NCBI GenBank assembly: GCA_002428935.1
Contig: DIYG01000109.1
Coordinates: forward strand, 1-64,000
Origin: Halieaceae bacterium UBA6060
GTDB taxonomy: Bacteria; Pseudomonadota; Gammaproteobacteria; Pseudomonadales; Halieaceae
DNA: 64,000 nt
Direction of reading: 5' to 3'
Shown here piece after piece: positions 26,888 to 35,913 of this stretch. The notes beneath the pieces were generated by a model. It did not search any database. It was not told where the DNA came from and was given only the letters and a program-made list of their open reading frames with translations. How positions within the stretch are numbered: position 1 is the stretch's first letter; each line of letters begins with the position of its first letter. A program made the translations under genes and the position numbers.

Positions 26888-27421
26888 ATGCGCCTAATTC
26901 TGTTAAGCATTGTTCTCGCCCTGGTGGCCAAACCGGCCCTTGGCCAGGGGAGTCTGGCTTCCACCATGGAGGTCTATGTGTTCCCCACGGGCACTCAGGA
27001 CCAGGCTCAGCAGCAGGCGGACGAGGCGGCCTGCTATGAGTGGGCTGTCAGTAACTCGGGGAGTGACCCTTTCGATCTGCAAAAACAGGCGGAAGCTGAT
27101 CAACAGGCCGCCGCTGCAGAGATGGAAGCGGCTCAGAGTGCCGGTTCTGGAGCGGGTGCAAAAGGGGCCGTACGCGGCGCGGCCGCGGGTGCCATCATCG
27201 GTGAAATCGCAGATGATGATGCAGGTCAGGGAGCCGCTTATGGAGCGGCCCTTGGAGTCGTGCGCGGTCGCCGAAAGGGCCGTAAGGCGGAGGCCGCAGC
27301 CCAGGAGCAAGCCGCTTCCGATGCAGCAAATGCAGCGGCTTCAACGGAAGCCCAGATGGAGAACTTCAAGAAAGCGTTCAGTGTCTGCCTTGAGGCGAAA
27401 GAATACCTGGTCAAGTACTGA
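26888..27421 (+). CDS. Exported glycine-zipper (YMGG-like) protein
   Basis: A 177-residue protein with a signal peptide (LILLSIVLALVAKPALG). The middle has KGAVRGAAAGAIIGEIADDDAGQGAAYGAALGVVRG, a glycine-zipper pair of the YMGG/2TM type. Flanks are strongly Ala/Gln/Glu-rich and probably helical (EADQQAAAAEMEAAQSAG, AAAQEQAASDAANAAAS). GAGG lies seven bases before the ATG. Likely an envelope protein of unknown function. Confidence 0.8.
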   Translation: MRLILLSIVLALVAKPALGQGSLASTMEVYVFPTGTQDQAQQQADEAACYEWAVSNSGSDPFDLQKQAEADQQAAAAEMEAAQSAGSGAGAKGAVRGAAAGAIIGEIADDDAGQGAAYGAALGVVRGRRKGRKAEAAAQEQAASDAANAAASTEAQMENFKKAFSVCLEAKEYLVKY

Positions 27422-27534
27422 TTCTGATGTGAACCAGCGCGCCTCCGATTGGATTGCTCGCGATGTCACGCAACAACACGTGGAAAAATGCAATGAAGCG
27501 ATGGTGTAACAAGGTGTGGTCCTTGAGAAGTTCG

Positions 27535-27933
27535 ATGTCCCGGCTTTTGACGCTGGCTGTTTTGCTGCCGACGGCGGCGTTGGCGGAAGATGTGACTGGC
27601 AGCGACAAGATGCTGTGCGCGCCGACAACGGTACGTTTGTGCTTCGAAACCGGCGACTGTTACCCGGCTCTTCCCAAAGATCTCAATATGGCGGAGTTTC
27701 TGCTCATTGATGCCAAGGCGAAAACCGTGAGTACCACCGAGGCAAGTGGTCTGGCGCGGTCGGCAAAGATTCCTGGTTTCAATCGCGAGGATGGGGTGAT
27801 GGCCCTCCAAGGACTACAAGACGGGCGCGCCTTTAGCATTGTCATTCACGAAGCCACGGGGCTACTGACGGCATCGATTGCTCATGATGGTTATTCCGTA
27901 AGCGCGTTTGGGCATTGCACGATTGCAGACTAA
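27535..27933 (+). CDS. Exported protein of unknown function
   Basis: A 132-residue protein with signal peptide SRLLTLAVLLPTAALAED. Mature domain has four cysteines at start and end (MLCAPTTVRLCFETGDCYPA, FGHC), likely disulfide-bonded. Upstream in-frame starts at 27493 (ATG) or 27454 (TTG) would give an unusually long positive N region. No family recognised. It lies 114 bp after the glycine-zipper gene in the same direction. Confidence 0.65.
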   Translation: MSRLLTLAVLLPTAALAEDVTGSDKMLCAPTTVRLCFETGDCYPALPKDLNMAEFLLIDAKAKTVSTTEASGLARSAKIPGFNREDGVMALQGLQDGRAFSIVIHEATGLLTASIAHDGYSVSAFGHCTIAD

Positions 27934-28109
27934 GCGCGGCGGCCTCGTTCGACTGTTTTAGGGTCGTGCCAATCACGTGAGCAGTGTGCGTACGCTCTCA
28001 GCAGCGATCCGTTGCGGCATGTTGTCGCTGAGGGTTTAGCTTTGCTTCTCCTAGCTTGGCCTGTGTAAGCCAAACTAGTTCTTTTGGCCGCCCCGTATCG
28101 CTTTGGTCG

Positions 28110-28712
28110 CTACCTACCTGCTTCTTTTAGCGAATCACCAATCCGTCGCGCGAGCCGCTTTAATAGCTTCTTTTCCGCTCGAGCCAACTCGGCGTAGCCG
28201 TCGGCTCTGAGGGATTCCCGTTCGGAGAACTGGAAGGTTTCGGTGATTTCACGCTCGCGACGCAACCACCAATAGGCGACCAAGACGGCCTCGCCTTGGG
28301 CGCTGCCGTGTAGCTGGTCGATGCGCACGTCGAAAATCAGATCCCCCTCGCTGTAGTCGACAGGGAAGACATCCTCACCCACGGCGGCAGAGACCTCCAC
28401 CTGAAGAAACTGCTGCAAACCCTCTTTCAGCGGTTCCGCCCACTGGTGGTGCATAGCTGGCCTGATTTCTCCGGCGGCGGTTTCGAGAACCATACCCGGT
28501 TGGTCGATGTAGGGTGCGACGATGATCCGCCCCATGGCGAAGGTGCTGGACGGCATCAGTCCCCGGCTCTGCTGTTCTACATCGGATCGAAGTAGGTAGT
28601 ACTGGGTCTGCACTGGCGCCCCCGCGCAGGCCATCAGCAGGCCTAGACTGGCAAGGGCCAGGACTCTCATCGATTGGGCGCCGAAGCTCACGGTGCGTTG
28701 CTCTTTGCTCAT
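28110..28712 (-). CDS. pqiC: PqiC-like lipoprotein
   Basis: A 200-residue lipoprotein (LGLLMACAG lipobox) of the ABC-transport auxiliary family. The mature part begins QTQYYLLRSD and includes IIVAPYIDQPGMVLETAAG and YWWLRREREI; PqiC forms an outer-membrane ring that docks the PqiB needle. Its start overlaps pqiB by 4 bp (ATGA), so it is the last gene of the pqi operon. Confidence 0.9.
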   Translation of the reverse strand: MSKEQRTVSFGAQSMRVLALASLGLLMACAGAPVQTQYYLLRSDVEQQSRGLMPSSTFAMGRIIVAPYIDQPGMVLETAAGEIRPAMHHQWAEPLKEGLQQFLQVEVSAAVGEDVFPVDYSEGDLIFDVRIDQLHGSAQGEAVLVAYWWLRREREITETFQFSERESLRADGYAELARAEKKLLKRLARRIGDSLKEAGR

Positions 28713-30355
28713 GGTTTGGCCTTGGGTATGGGGTCTTCTGGGAGTTTGCTCCCCGTAACCGCTGCGTTGGGCTGGCGAGACAGGGTTCGAGTTAGGGACT
28801 CCAGGTTGTCCAGCGTGCGATTGAGCTGGCGAATGCTGCGATTGGTGTTTTCGTACAGCTCAGAATTAGGCGAAAGGCCCTCCAGGGTTCGTTGCAGCTC
28901 TGCGAGGGAGCGACTCAGATCCTCGGGAAGCTGTTGGGTATTTTCGCTATTGACTATCGTATCCAGGCCCGCGAGAGAACGGTTCAATTGGGCGACTGCG
29001 GTGTTGACGCTTAGCAGTGTCTCTTCCAGGGGCGCCTGATCGATTTTCTCAAGGATGGAATTCACCTTCACGAGAATCTGACCAAAACCACCTTCGATAC
29101 TCGGTATTTCTAGATACTCGCCCCATTGACCAGCTTCCAGGGTTTCATCCAGATTCGGATAGAACTCGATGCCCACGTATTTGGCTCCTGTAAGTAGATT
29201 GCCGGTTTCCAAGGTTGCACGCATACCGTTGCCTACCCCCGTGGCCAAGGTGGCCAGAAAGTTTTGCGCCGTGGTTTCCGTGTCGGGCAATGACAGCCGA
29301 CCAGGCTCGAGATACAGAAGTACTGGTATCGCCTCGCCGGTGGACTGGAGCGTCTCGTTGTTTCCCGCCTCCCGCAACTCCGCATCGATCAGATCCTTGA
29401 GCATCAGTCGCTCGACCCTGCCGATTCGTATACCGCGGTACTCGACGGGTGCCCCAGGCATCAGACCCTTGAGGGACCCGGAAAAACGCACCACTACATG
29501 ACTGCCGTGGCTGAAGGGGTTTTCCAGAGACGTTTCGTAAGAATCGAATAGCTCAAACTCCGCTCCGGATTCAACCGGTAAACCTTTCTCAAGATCGGGG
29601 GGGCGCTGGAACGCCACGCCGCCGAGCAGCAGCGTATCGAGGGAACCGGTCATGAGCTTGACGCCATCGGCGCCGGCTTTCAGCGATATACCGCTGGTAT
29701 TGAAGAACCGAACGGAGCTGTCTACCAATTCATCGTAGGGCGCGTCGATGAAGATTTCATAGCGCATCCGTTCAAGGCCCGCATCAAACTCACTGTGCTC
29801 CACTCGACCGACCTGGTAGCCCTTGTAGAGCACCGAGTCACCGGTGCTTACGGAGCCGCCATGATTACTCAGCAGGTGCAATCGGATTCCCGGTGCATCG
29901 GCGGCCGTTAGGGGTGGACGCGGCAGCGCTTCAAAGCTGCGGGCGACGGGGCCGCCCGCGGCGCCCGGCGCCATCTGCACATAGGCACCAGATACCAGCG
30001 TATCCAGCCCGGAGATGTCGCCCAAACCAACGCGAGCGGTAACCACCCAGAAGCGAGTGTCCGGGGTCAATAAAGGCTTGGCCTGGAGATCCATTTTGAC
30101 GGTAGCGATGACGCCCTTAAAATCGTCGGTGAGATTCACCTCCGTTACGAGACCCATGTCCACGTCTCGGTACTTGATCTTGGTTTTTCCCGCCGTCAGG
30201 CCCGATGCGGTTTCGAAGGCAATGGTGATCTCCGGGCCTTCGGTCATCAGGTTGTGAACAACCAGATATATGCCCAGTAATGCGGCAACGGCGGGAATAA
30301 CCCAGATCGCATTGAAGCCGCGGCCTTCTTTTATCTCAGGTTTTGCTGTAGTCAC
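28709..30355 (-). CDS. pqiB: PqiB-type MCE-domain (MlaD family) protein
   Basis: A 548-residue protein with one N-terminal TM helix (AIWVIPAVAALLGIYLVVHNLM) and three MCE domains, each with the family start style (GPEITIAFETASGLTAGKT, NHGGSVSTGDSVLYKGYQVG, SHVVVRFSGSLKGLMPGAPV). A helical C-terminal tail (LNRSLAGLDTIVNSENTQ...) forms the hollow needle in characterised PqiB. It bridges the periplasm for lipid movement between membranes. It overlaps pqiA by 20 bp and pqiC by 4 bp. Confidence 0.93.
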   Translation of the reverse strand: MTTAKPEIKEGRGFNAIWVIPAVAALLGIYLVVHNLMTEGPEITIAFETASGLTAGKTKIKYRDVDMGLVTEVNLTDDFKGVIATVKMDLQAKPLLTPDTRFWVVTARVGLGDISGLDTLVSGAYVQMAPGAAGGPVARSFEALPRPPLTAADAPGIRLHLLSNHGGSVSTGDSVLYKGYQVGRVEHSEFDAGLERMRYEIFIDAPYDELVDSSVRFFNTSGISLKAGADGVKLMTGSLDTLLLGGVAFQRPPDLEKGLPVESGAEFELFDSYETSLENPFSHGSHVVVRFSGSLKGLMPGAPVEYRGIRIGRVERLMLKDLIDAELREAGNNETLQSTGEAIPVLLYLEPGRLSLPDTETTAQNFLATLATGVGNGMRATLETGNLLTGAKYVGIEFYPNLDETLEAGQWGEYLEIPSIEGGFGQILVKVNSILEKIDQAPLEETLLSVNTAVAQLNRSLAGLDTIVNSENTQQLPEDLSRSLAELQRTLEGLSPNSELYENTNRSIRQLNRTLDNLESLTRTLSRQPNAAVTGSKLPEDPIPKAKP

Positions 30356-30971
30356 TGTCGCCTTCTAATGCATCCCAGATCAGTCGAGAGTCAAACACTT
30401 CCGCTGCAATCATCGTTACGATTACCACGCCGGCAAACGACAGCGCGGCGTAGCCCGGTCGAATCACCAGCAGTCCACCCAGATGAACCAGGGCTACCAG
30501 GATTGCCACTACAAACACATCGACCATGGACCACTTGCCCATGAATTCGGTCGTACGGTAGAGCAAGGTACGCTGACGCGGGCTTAGCTGCGACTTGCTG
30601 CGTACGGACCACACCAAATAGAACATGGCGATCAGCTTTCCCGAGGGCACCATCACACTGGCGATGAAGATGATCGCGGCGATGGGAATGCTACCCAACT
30701 TGATCAGCAACACCACGCCACCAATGATGGTGCTCGCCTCCGTGGAACCGAGTTGATCCGTGTACATGATAGGCAGCAGGTTTGCCGGTATATAGAGAAT
30801 GCACGCGGTAATGAGCAGGGCAACGCATCGCTGGAGGCTGTCGACCTCGCGGAGGTGCATCGGCGAGCCGCAACGGGGGCAATGATGGGTTCCCACCGGC
30901 ACCAACTTTAGGCAGGCGTGGCAGGAGGCCAGTCCGCGGGATCTCGCCGTTACTCCATGGGTATCAACCAT
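30336..30971 (-). CDS. pqiA: PqiA-domain membrane protein (second half)
   Basis: About 211 residues: an N-terminal zinc-ribbon (CHACLKLVPVGTHHCPRCG) and four TM helices (CVALLITACILYIPANLLPIM, IAAIIFIASVMVPSGKLIAM and others). It is the second PqiA domain, here a separate protein overlapping its partner by 8 bp. In E. coli PqiA and YebS (LetA) carry both domains in one chain. PqiA is the inner-membrane partner of PqiB. Confidence 0.9.
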   Translation of the reverse strand: MVDTHGVTARSRGLASCHACLKLVPVGTHHCPRCGSPMHLREVDSLQRCVALLITACILYIPANLLPIMYTDQLGSTEASTIIGGVVLLIKLGSIPIAAIIFIASVMVPSGKLIAMFYLVWSVRSKSQLSPRQRTLLYRTTEFMGKWSMVDVFVVAILVALVHLGGLLVIRPGYAALSFAGVVIVTMIAAEVFDSRLIWDALEGDSDYSKT

Positions 30972-31590
30972 GGGTAGTCTCCAGCGCTTCAATCTCCGTC
31001 CAAACCTGATAGCGATCCAGGGCGGCGATAGCCAGGGTGAACAGGATGCTGAAGGCGACATAGCCCCAAAACGACAGACCCAAGGATACGGTCGCCATCT
31101 TTGCGATTTTCACCAACGACACGATCACGCCAATAATGAAGACTTCGACCATGGCCCAGTTCTGCAGGTGGAACACCCAGCGGCCCATGGTCTTGATCCA
31201 GGGTGCCCAGCGTCCGAAGTGGAGCGGCAAACACAGGAACAAAAGCATAAGAAGCGTCGCTGCGGGAATGAGGATTATGAACGCAGCCACCATAATGGCC
31301 ACAGCGGGCAAACCGTACTCCCAGATCATGCGCGGTGTTTGGGGCAGGGTCATAACACTCTCCAAGCCACCGGAGGAGAACGACAGAAAGGGAAAGGAGA
31401 TGGCCACAAGCAGGGCCACCAATGCGGCTAGGGAGTAGGACAAAACCTTGCTGTGTGCATCTTGTCTTTTCGCCGTAAGAAAGTGTCCACACCGCGGGCA
31501 GATGGCGCTTTGACCAGTCTTTAGACTGGAAACTTCCACAAGAAGGTCACAGGCGTGGCAGGCAATGGAACCGGGTTCACTCTCGTTCAT
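30964..31590 (-). CDS. pqiA: PqiA-domain membrane protein (first half)
   Basis: A 208-residue protein with an N-terminal zinc ribbon (CHACDLLVEV, then CPRCGHFL) and four TM helices (ALVALLVAISFPFLSFSSGG, MVAAFIILIPAATLLMLLFL, others). It is the first gene of the pqi unit; its stop overlaps the ATG of the next PqiA domain by 8 bp. Together the two supply the usual PqiA pair. Confidence 0.9.
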   Translation of the reverse strand: MNESEPGSIACHACDLLVEVSSLKTGQSAICPRCGHFLTAKRQDAHSKVLSYSLAALVALLVAISFPFLSFSSGGLESVMTLPQTPRMIWEYGLPAVAIMVAAFIILIPAATLLMLLFLCLPLHFGRWAPWIKTMGRWVFHLQNWAMVEVFIIGVIVSLVKIAKMATVSLGLSFWGYVAFSILFTLAIAALDRYQVWTEIEALETTHG

Positions 31591-31624
31591 TGCTCTATGT
31601 TACTTGACAAACACCGGGTGTGGC

Positions 31625-31670
31625 CCGTTTGAAAGGCAAGTATTGGCCGAAGAATTTGTCTTCTCGTGTT
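31625..31670 (+). repeat. Left copy of a 46-bp direct repeat
   Basis: This segment (starting CCGTTTGAA, ending CTTCTCGTGTT) recurs at 46712-46757 in the same orientation with two mismatches, both at positions 10 and 11. It lies between the pqi operon and the metallo-hydrolase gene and holds a small dyad GAAGA-ATTTG-TCTTC. The pair brackets a ~15-kb block of accessory catabolic genes and is discussed in the findings. Confidence 0.85.
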
Positions 31671-31797
31671 AGTTGCGAGCCTGCCGGTTAATGCTTCGGG
31701 AGGTTTCGGGAGCACACCGGCATATGTTTGCGCAAACTAGATATGGAAGGCCTGTGAGTTGCGATTCTTGACGTTGCCCCAGGGGAGGTTTGTGATT

Positions 31798-32751
31798 TCA
31801 GTATCCATTCTCGGCCTTCCAACGGGGCAGGTACTCGGTGGTCAGTTTTTCCATGTCGTTGAAGTTGAGATAGGTGCCTAGGTACAGAGCTGCCTCGTGT
31901 GGCAGGGAAGGGTACTTGTCCAGCATTTTCCTAATGGTTTCGTCCGACGAGGTACTTGTTCCTATGGCTTCGTCGTAAGCAAGGATATAGTCGCGGGTGT
32001 GTTTTAGGGCACGGGAGGGGGTGAGCTCTGGAAGGGTCACTTTAGGTGTATGCCCTGGGACGATGATGTCGAAACCTTGCACTATCCACCGGTCGATTTG
32101 CTCTACAGATTTTTTTCGGCTGTCCGCGGTACTTCCGCCCATCATCACGTGGGCGTTGAAGTAGATGGTGTCACTGGGGATGAGAGCGTTCAGACTTGGT
32201 ATGTATAGAGCGCTGTGCGGCGTTGTCAGTCCGCCATCACCAATCACGTCCTTCCATATCTCGACAGTTTCACCATCGATCTCCAAGCCATCACCTTCAT
32301 AGGCGACCGCGGGAATGGATGGAACTGCGGCATTGCTTCCATAGCGTAAGGGCGCTAGCTGGTCGGCGACGCCCATACCCGCTATCTGAGCCGCTGCCAC
32401 CTCGGCCGTCGCAACAAACTTTGCTTCGGGGAAGTGGCGTTTAAGAATGCCGGCACCTTGATAGTGGTCCAGATGGGGGTGGGTAAGGAAGATGTACTTC
32501 AGCGGTCGACGTTTTTCCGCAAGTACTCTGGCCAGGCTCTCTGCGGAAGAAATCGTTGCCTGGGCTGAGACCACCATCATTTCCGTTGGACCCCAAATAA
32601 TAGCTGAGGTGGTGTTGATCTCCCTCGGTTCTGATACGAACACCTCCAACTGCAGTTGGGGTTCTTCCGCCAGCGCGAATAGTCCCAAGGTTGTTAGGTA
32701 GAAAAGGGCTACCAGCGGCAAAACAAGCATTTTCATAGGTAAAGCTTTCAT
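31798..32751 (-). CDS. Exported metallo-beta-lactamase-fold hydrolase
   Basis: A 317-residue protein with a signal peptide (LVLPLVALFYLTTLGLFALA). The zinc motif HPHLDH is at residues 91-96 and further candidate ligands are in LIPSDTIY and VPGHTPK. This fits the QuiP/PhnP-like MBL-fold hydrolases of the beta-lactamase-like group. It is the last gene of an apparent minus-strand operon (ACAD-like flavoprotein, nitronate monooxygenase, enoyl-CoA hydratase, this gene) and so probably acts on the same compound. AAGGA lies seven bases before the ATG. Confidence 0.85.
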   Translation of the reverse strand: MKALPMKMLVLPLVALFYLTTLGLFALAEEPQLQLEVFVSEPREINTTSAIIWGPTEMMVVSAQATISSAESLARVLAEKRRPLKYIFLTHPHLDHYQGAGILKRHFPEAKFVATAEVAAAQIAGMGVADQLAPLRYGSNAAVPSIPAVAYEGDGLEIDGETVEIWKDVIGDGGLTTPHSALYIPSLNALIPSDTIYFNAHVMMGGSTADSRKKSVEQIDRWIVQGFDIIVPGHTPKVTLPELTPSRALKHTRDYILAYDEAIGTSTSSDETIRKMLDKYPSLPHEAALYLGTYLNFNDMEKLTTEYLPRWKAENGY

Positions 32752-32813
32752 GGAGTGATCCTTGGGAGGTAGTAAGTTACGAACGTTGGCGGTTACGAAC
32801 CTCAGTGGTTTGC

Positions 32814-33605
32814 TCAGCGACCAATGAAGTCAAAGTCAGGTCGGGGAAGGCCGGCCTGTGCTGCCTGAATTGCCTCGGGTAGACAATTTTGCGTGTCTTG
32901 AGAGTGAAGGATGGGGCCGCTCATCTCGGCTAACAGAGCGTCGGCAGCCCTAACGCCTCCGTTTGACCAGGCGCGCAGCAGCCGTTTATGGGCCGCATGA
33001 GCAAGGGTTGCACTGTTTCGTAGCCGCTTTGCCCAGCGCCCGGCGGTGGCTTCCAATTCAGACACCGGCGAGACCTCATTGATGAGACCCGCTGATAGGG
33101 CGGTGCTGGCATCGACCTGTTCGGCGGTCACAGCCCACTCCATAGCGCGAGTCCGGCCAACACGTTCGGCAACACGCTGGATACCTCCGAGGAAGGTGAA
33201 TACACCGATGCTGGCTTCGGAGTGACAGAATCGCGCGTTGTCCGCCGCGATAATGATGTCGCCGCAAAGGGCTAGTTCAAATCCGCCGCCACCGCAGTAG
33301 CCCTGTACTGCAGCGATAACTGGATAGGGAAGGTCCTGCAGGGTATTGGCGATAGCGATGGTTTCTACAAGAGCAGCGCTGAAATACTCTGAGGACAAGC
33401 CAGGCCACGACTCAATGTTTCCGCCGTGGCTAAAGTCTGGGCCATTAGCTCTTAAGAGCAACACGCGTACGTCATTTCGTTTGTCCAGCTCGGTAATGGC
33501 CGCTCTCAAGCCCTGGGACAGCTCATCCACAAAGCGGTTTTGCGGCGGGCTGTTCAGGGTCAGGATTGCAAGTCCATCGTCTACGGAAAACTCACAGGCA
33601 CTCAT
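32814..33605 (-). CDS. Enoyl-CoA hydratase/isomerase-family protein (copy 1)
   Basis: A 263-residue crotonase-fold enzyme with oxyanion-hole segments (GPDFSHGGNIES and AVQGYCGGGGFELALCGD) and both family glutamates (GGGGFE and CHSEASIGV). It is very close to the second copy at 40720-41511, sharing for example VRVLLLRANGPDFS/RVLLLRANGPDFS and CHSEASIGVFTFLGG. Reaction: hydration or isomerisation of an enoyl-CoA, or C-C hydrolysis. AGGAGG lies seven bases from the ATG. It is within the minus-strand operon of the catabolic block. Confidence 0.9.
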   Translation of the reverse strand: MSACEFSVDDGLAILTLNSPPQNRFVDELSQGLRAAITELDKRNDVRVLLLRANGPDFSHGGNIESWPGLSSEYFSAALVETIAIANTLQDLPYPVIAAVQGYCGGGGFELALCGDIIIAADNARFCHSEASIGVFTFLGGIQRVAERVGRTRAMEWAVTAEQVDASTALSAGLINEVSPVSELEATAGRWAKRLRNSATLAHAAHKRLLRAWSNGGVRAADALLAEMSGPILHSQDTQNCLPEAIQAAQAGLPRPDFDFIGR

Positions 33606-33701
33606 TGCTTGTCCTCCTCGGGATTTCTTGGCCGCTATACAACTTCAAAGAGACGATTTCTCTTCTGCATTGAGGTGTTCATCTCAAATTGGTTTCTCGG
33701 C

Positions 33702-34682
33702 TTAGGACGCGAGTCGATGGTGATCGGGCCGCGCGCAATGACAGGGCCCTCGTTCTGTGGCTTGCCAATACTCGTCAACCAGTTGTCGCAGGACTTCCGT
33801 TACCGATTCGCTTTGCTTCACGCTACCGACGCCATGGCCCGCCGACCAAATTTCCGACCAACGCTTACTGCGTTGCCGCTGTTTGCTATCGGAGGAGTTC
33901 ACCTCAAAGCTGGTTTGGAAGTCTTTGCGCAGATTGGCGGGGTCTAGACCGGCCCGTCGCAGACTGCGGTCAAGCCAGTAGGCAGGTACACCGGTGATGG
34001 CGTCGGATAGGGTTAGGTCGCCAAACTGGGCATCCACCAGCATCTCGCGATACGCGTCCGGTGCCAGACTTTCTGTGGCGGCGATAAAGCGTGTGCCCAT
34101 AATGCCAAGATCGGCGCCAGCCACCTCTACGGCTCGAAGGGCCGCTCCGGTTCCCAACCCGCCACCGAGTACGATAGGGCCGTCGAAAAACTCTCGAACC
34201 TCGGCGAGAAACGGAAGACCGGCCATGGGGCCTGTGTGCCCACCGGCGCCGGCGCCAACAAGAATCAATCCATCCGCTCCCGCTTCGACAGCCTTGCGGG
34301 CATAAGCCACGGAATTCACGTCAGCGAACACGTAGCCACCATAGCTGTGAACCGCATTGATTACCCGTTGCGGACCACCGAGGGCCGTAATCACCAGGGG
34401 AGACCGGTGCGCAACGATCAATGCGAGGTCGTCATCAAAGCGTGTGTTGCTTTGGTGCGTCACCAGGTTTGCGGACCACGCTGCAACATCTGTACAAGCC
34501 GAGGAAATCTCATCAAGCCAGCTGTCCAGGGTCTCCGGGGTTCGCGCATTTCCCGTGGGAAAGCTGCCGATGGCACCGGATTTGCAGGCACTGACTACAA
34601 GTTCCGGGCCCGATACGAGGAACATGGGGGCCACGATGAGCGGCAGCTTAAGCCCATCGGTTAGTTGTGGGGGTAACTTCAT
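33702..34682 (-). CDS. Nitronate monooxygenase-family flavoprotein (2-nitropropane dioxygenase-like)
   Basis: A 326-residue FMN barrel with LIVAPMFLVSGPELVVSACK at the start, GAGAGGHTGPMAGLPFLAEV and GLGTGAALRAVEVAGADLGIMGTRF, typical of nitronate monooxygenases and their relatives of unknown substrate. The family also contains enoyl-reductases. It starts only 9 bp after the flavoprotein gene on the same strand, so the pair is probably co-transcribed. The C-terminal tail after residue 300 is unlike the family and rich in His and Cys. Confidence 0.85.
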   Translation of the reverse strand: MKLPPQLTDGLKLPLIVAPMFLVSGPELVVSACKSGAIGSFPTGNARTPETLDSWLDEISSACTDVAAWSANLVTHQSNTRFDDDLALIVAHRSPLVITALGGPQRVINAVHSYGGYVFADVNSVAYARKAVEAGADGLILVGAGAGGHTGPMAGLPFLAEVREFFDGPIVLGGGLGTGAALRAVEVAGADLGIMGTRFIAATESLAPDAYREMLVDAQFGDLTLSDAITGVPAYWLDRSLRRAGLDPANLRKDFQTSFEVNSSDSKQRQRSKRWSEIWSAGHGVGSVKQSESVTEVLRQLVDEYWQATERGPCHCARPDHHRLAS

Positions 34683-34691
34683 TGATCGATC

Positions 34692-35882
34692 TCACAGTTG
34701 CGCGGCGTTGTCTTCAAGACCTAGAAAGAATCGGCCGACAAGGTCATAGATGGGGTCGGCCACCATCATGTGTTGAGTCGCCACGTGGATGTCTCGGAAC
34801 TGGCGTTGCAGAGGGGAATCGTTGTAGACCGGTGAACCGCCGGCCAAGGTGTACATAAGGCGGATAGCTTCCGCGCATGCCTTGACTGCATGGGTTGTCG
34901 AGAGTCTGATGTCTCTCCGATGCTCCGTGGTAATGCTCCGGTGGTCCGTGGCAGCGGTCCAGGCATCCTCAATAGTCTGGTAAAAGAAGGCGCGCGAGCT
35001 TCGGACCAGGGCCTCGGCTTTGGCAATGTCCCGGTGCGTCGATGAGCGCATGGCCAGGGTTTTTGAGCTGCCCTGTGGGGTTTTCGCTTTTGCGATGGCC
35101 ACGAGTTCATCAATGGCCGACCGTGCTAGACCCAGGGCCACAGCGCCTATACCAATACCCAAGAAGCCAAACATGGGGAATTCGAACACTGGGTGCTCGC
35201 CCCGGATGCGGTTCGCGGTGACAGCGGCACGATTTGCTGGCACGAAGACATCGTCTACCCGGTAGTCGTTCGAGCCTGTACCTCTCAGGCCGCTGACATG
35301 CCAGGTGTCGAGAATTGTAATGTCGCTCCTTTTGAAGACCACGGTAACCATCGTGGGAGAGCCAGTACTATCATTGCTCTGTTCTTCGAATGCCATTGCA
35401 CCGCCGGTGATCCAGTCGGCGTTGCTTGTGCCTGAGCCCCATTGCCATTGGCCGGTCACGCGGTAGCCGCTGACACCGTTTTCTTCAGCCTTGATGGCTT
35501 TACCCTTGGGCGCGAATACGCCGGCGGTACGTACGCCCGCTTGGCCGAGAATGCACTTTGCGTCCGTCGCTTCGAGACCGCAGATAGCAAGGGCGGAAGT
35601 GATGCCGATGAAGATGCACCAGGCGACAGACCCGTCGCCGGTTGCCAACGTCTCCACCACCCTCGCGTAATCGATGGGAGAGCGCCCTGTTCCACCCAGA
35701 TCACGGGGAGTGCATAGCTGATAGAAACCGGCATCCGCCAGGCGTTTCGAAAGATCCTCGGGCATCGACCGGAGGGCCTCAATTTCCGGGGCCCGGGCTT
35801 TGAGTTCTTCGACAAAGGCGGCGGCCGATGCAGCGGGTTCGGCGGCTGCAGCCGTCGCGCCAGAAATGAGAGTCGCAGTCAT
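34692..35882 (-). CDS. Acyl-CoA dehydrogenase-fold flavin monooxygenase (HsaA/HpaB-like)
   Basis: A 396-residue protein with the acyl-CoA dehydrogenase fold but the style of two-component flavin monooxygenases: LADAGFYQLCTPRDLGG, LATGDGSVAWCIFIG, VTGQWQWGSGTSNADWITGGA, and the C-terminal helix set with TEHRRDIRLSTTHAVKACAE and GGSPVYNDSPLQRQFRDIHV. The last motif is shared with HsaA-type enzymes that hydroxylate phenolic or steroid ring intermediates; a reductase partner is not seen nearby. GAAGGA lies seven bases before ATG. It is the first gene of the minus-strand operon, divergent from the AraC gene. Confidence 0.86.
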   Translation of the reverse strand: MTATLISGATAAAAEPAASAAAFVEELKARAPEIEALRSMPEDLSKRLADAGFYQLCTPRDLGGTGRSPIDYARVVETLATGDGSVAWCIFIGITSALAICGLEATDAKCILGQAGVRTAGVFAPKGKAIKAEENGVSGYRVTGQWQWGSGTSNADWITGGAMAFEEQSNDSTGSPTMVTVVFKRSDITILDTWHVSGLRGTGSNDYRVDDVFVPANRAAVTANRIRGEHPVFEFPMFGFLGIGIGAVALGLARSAIDELVAIAKAKTPQGSSKTLAMRSSTHRDIAKAEALVRSSRAFFYQTIEDAWTAATDHRSITTEHRRDIRLSTTHAVKACAEAIRLMYTLAGGSPVYNDSPLQRQFRDIHVATQHMMVADPIYDLVGRFFLGLEDNAAQL

Positions 35883-35913
35883 GTCGGAATCCTTCGGGTC
35901 ATAGAGTTCGGTT

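Noticed and set aside
31726..31737. Palindrome GTTTGCGCAAAC near the left repeat
   Set aside because: Only 12 bp with no second copy or promoter context; likely chance.
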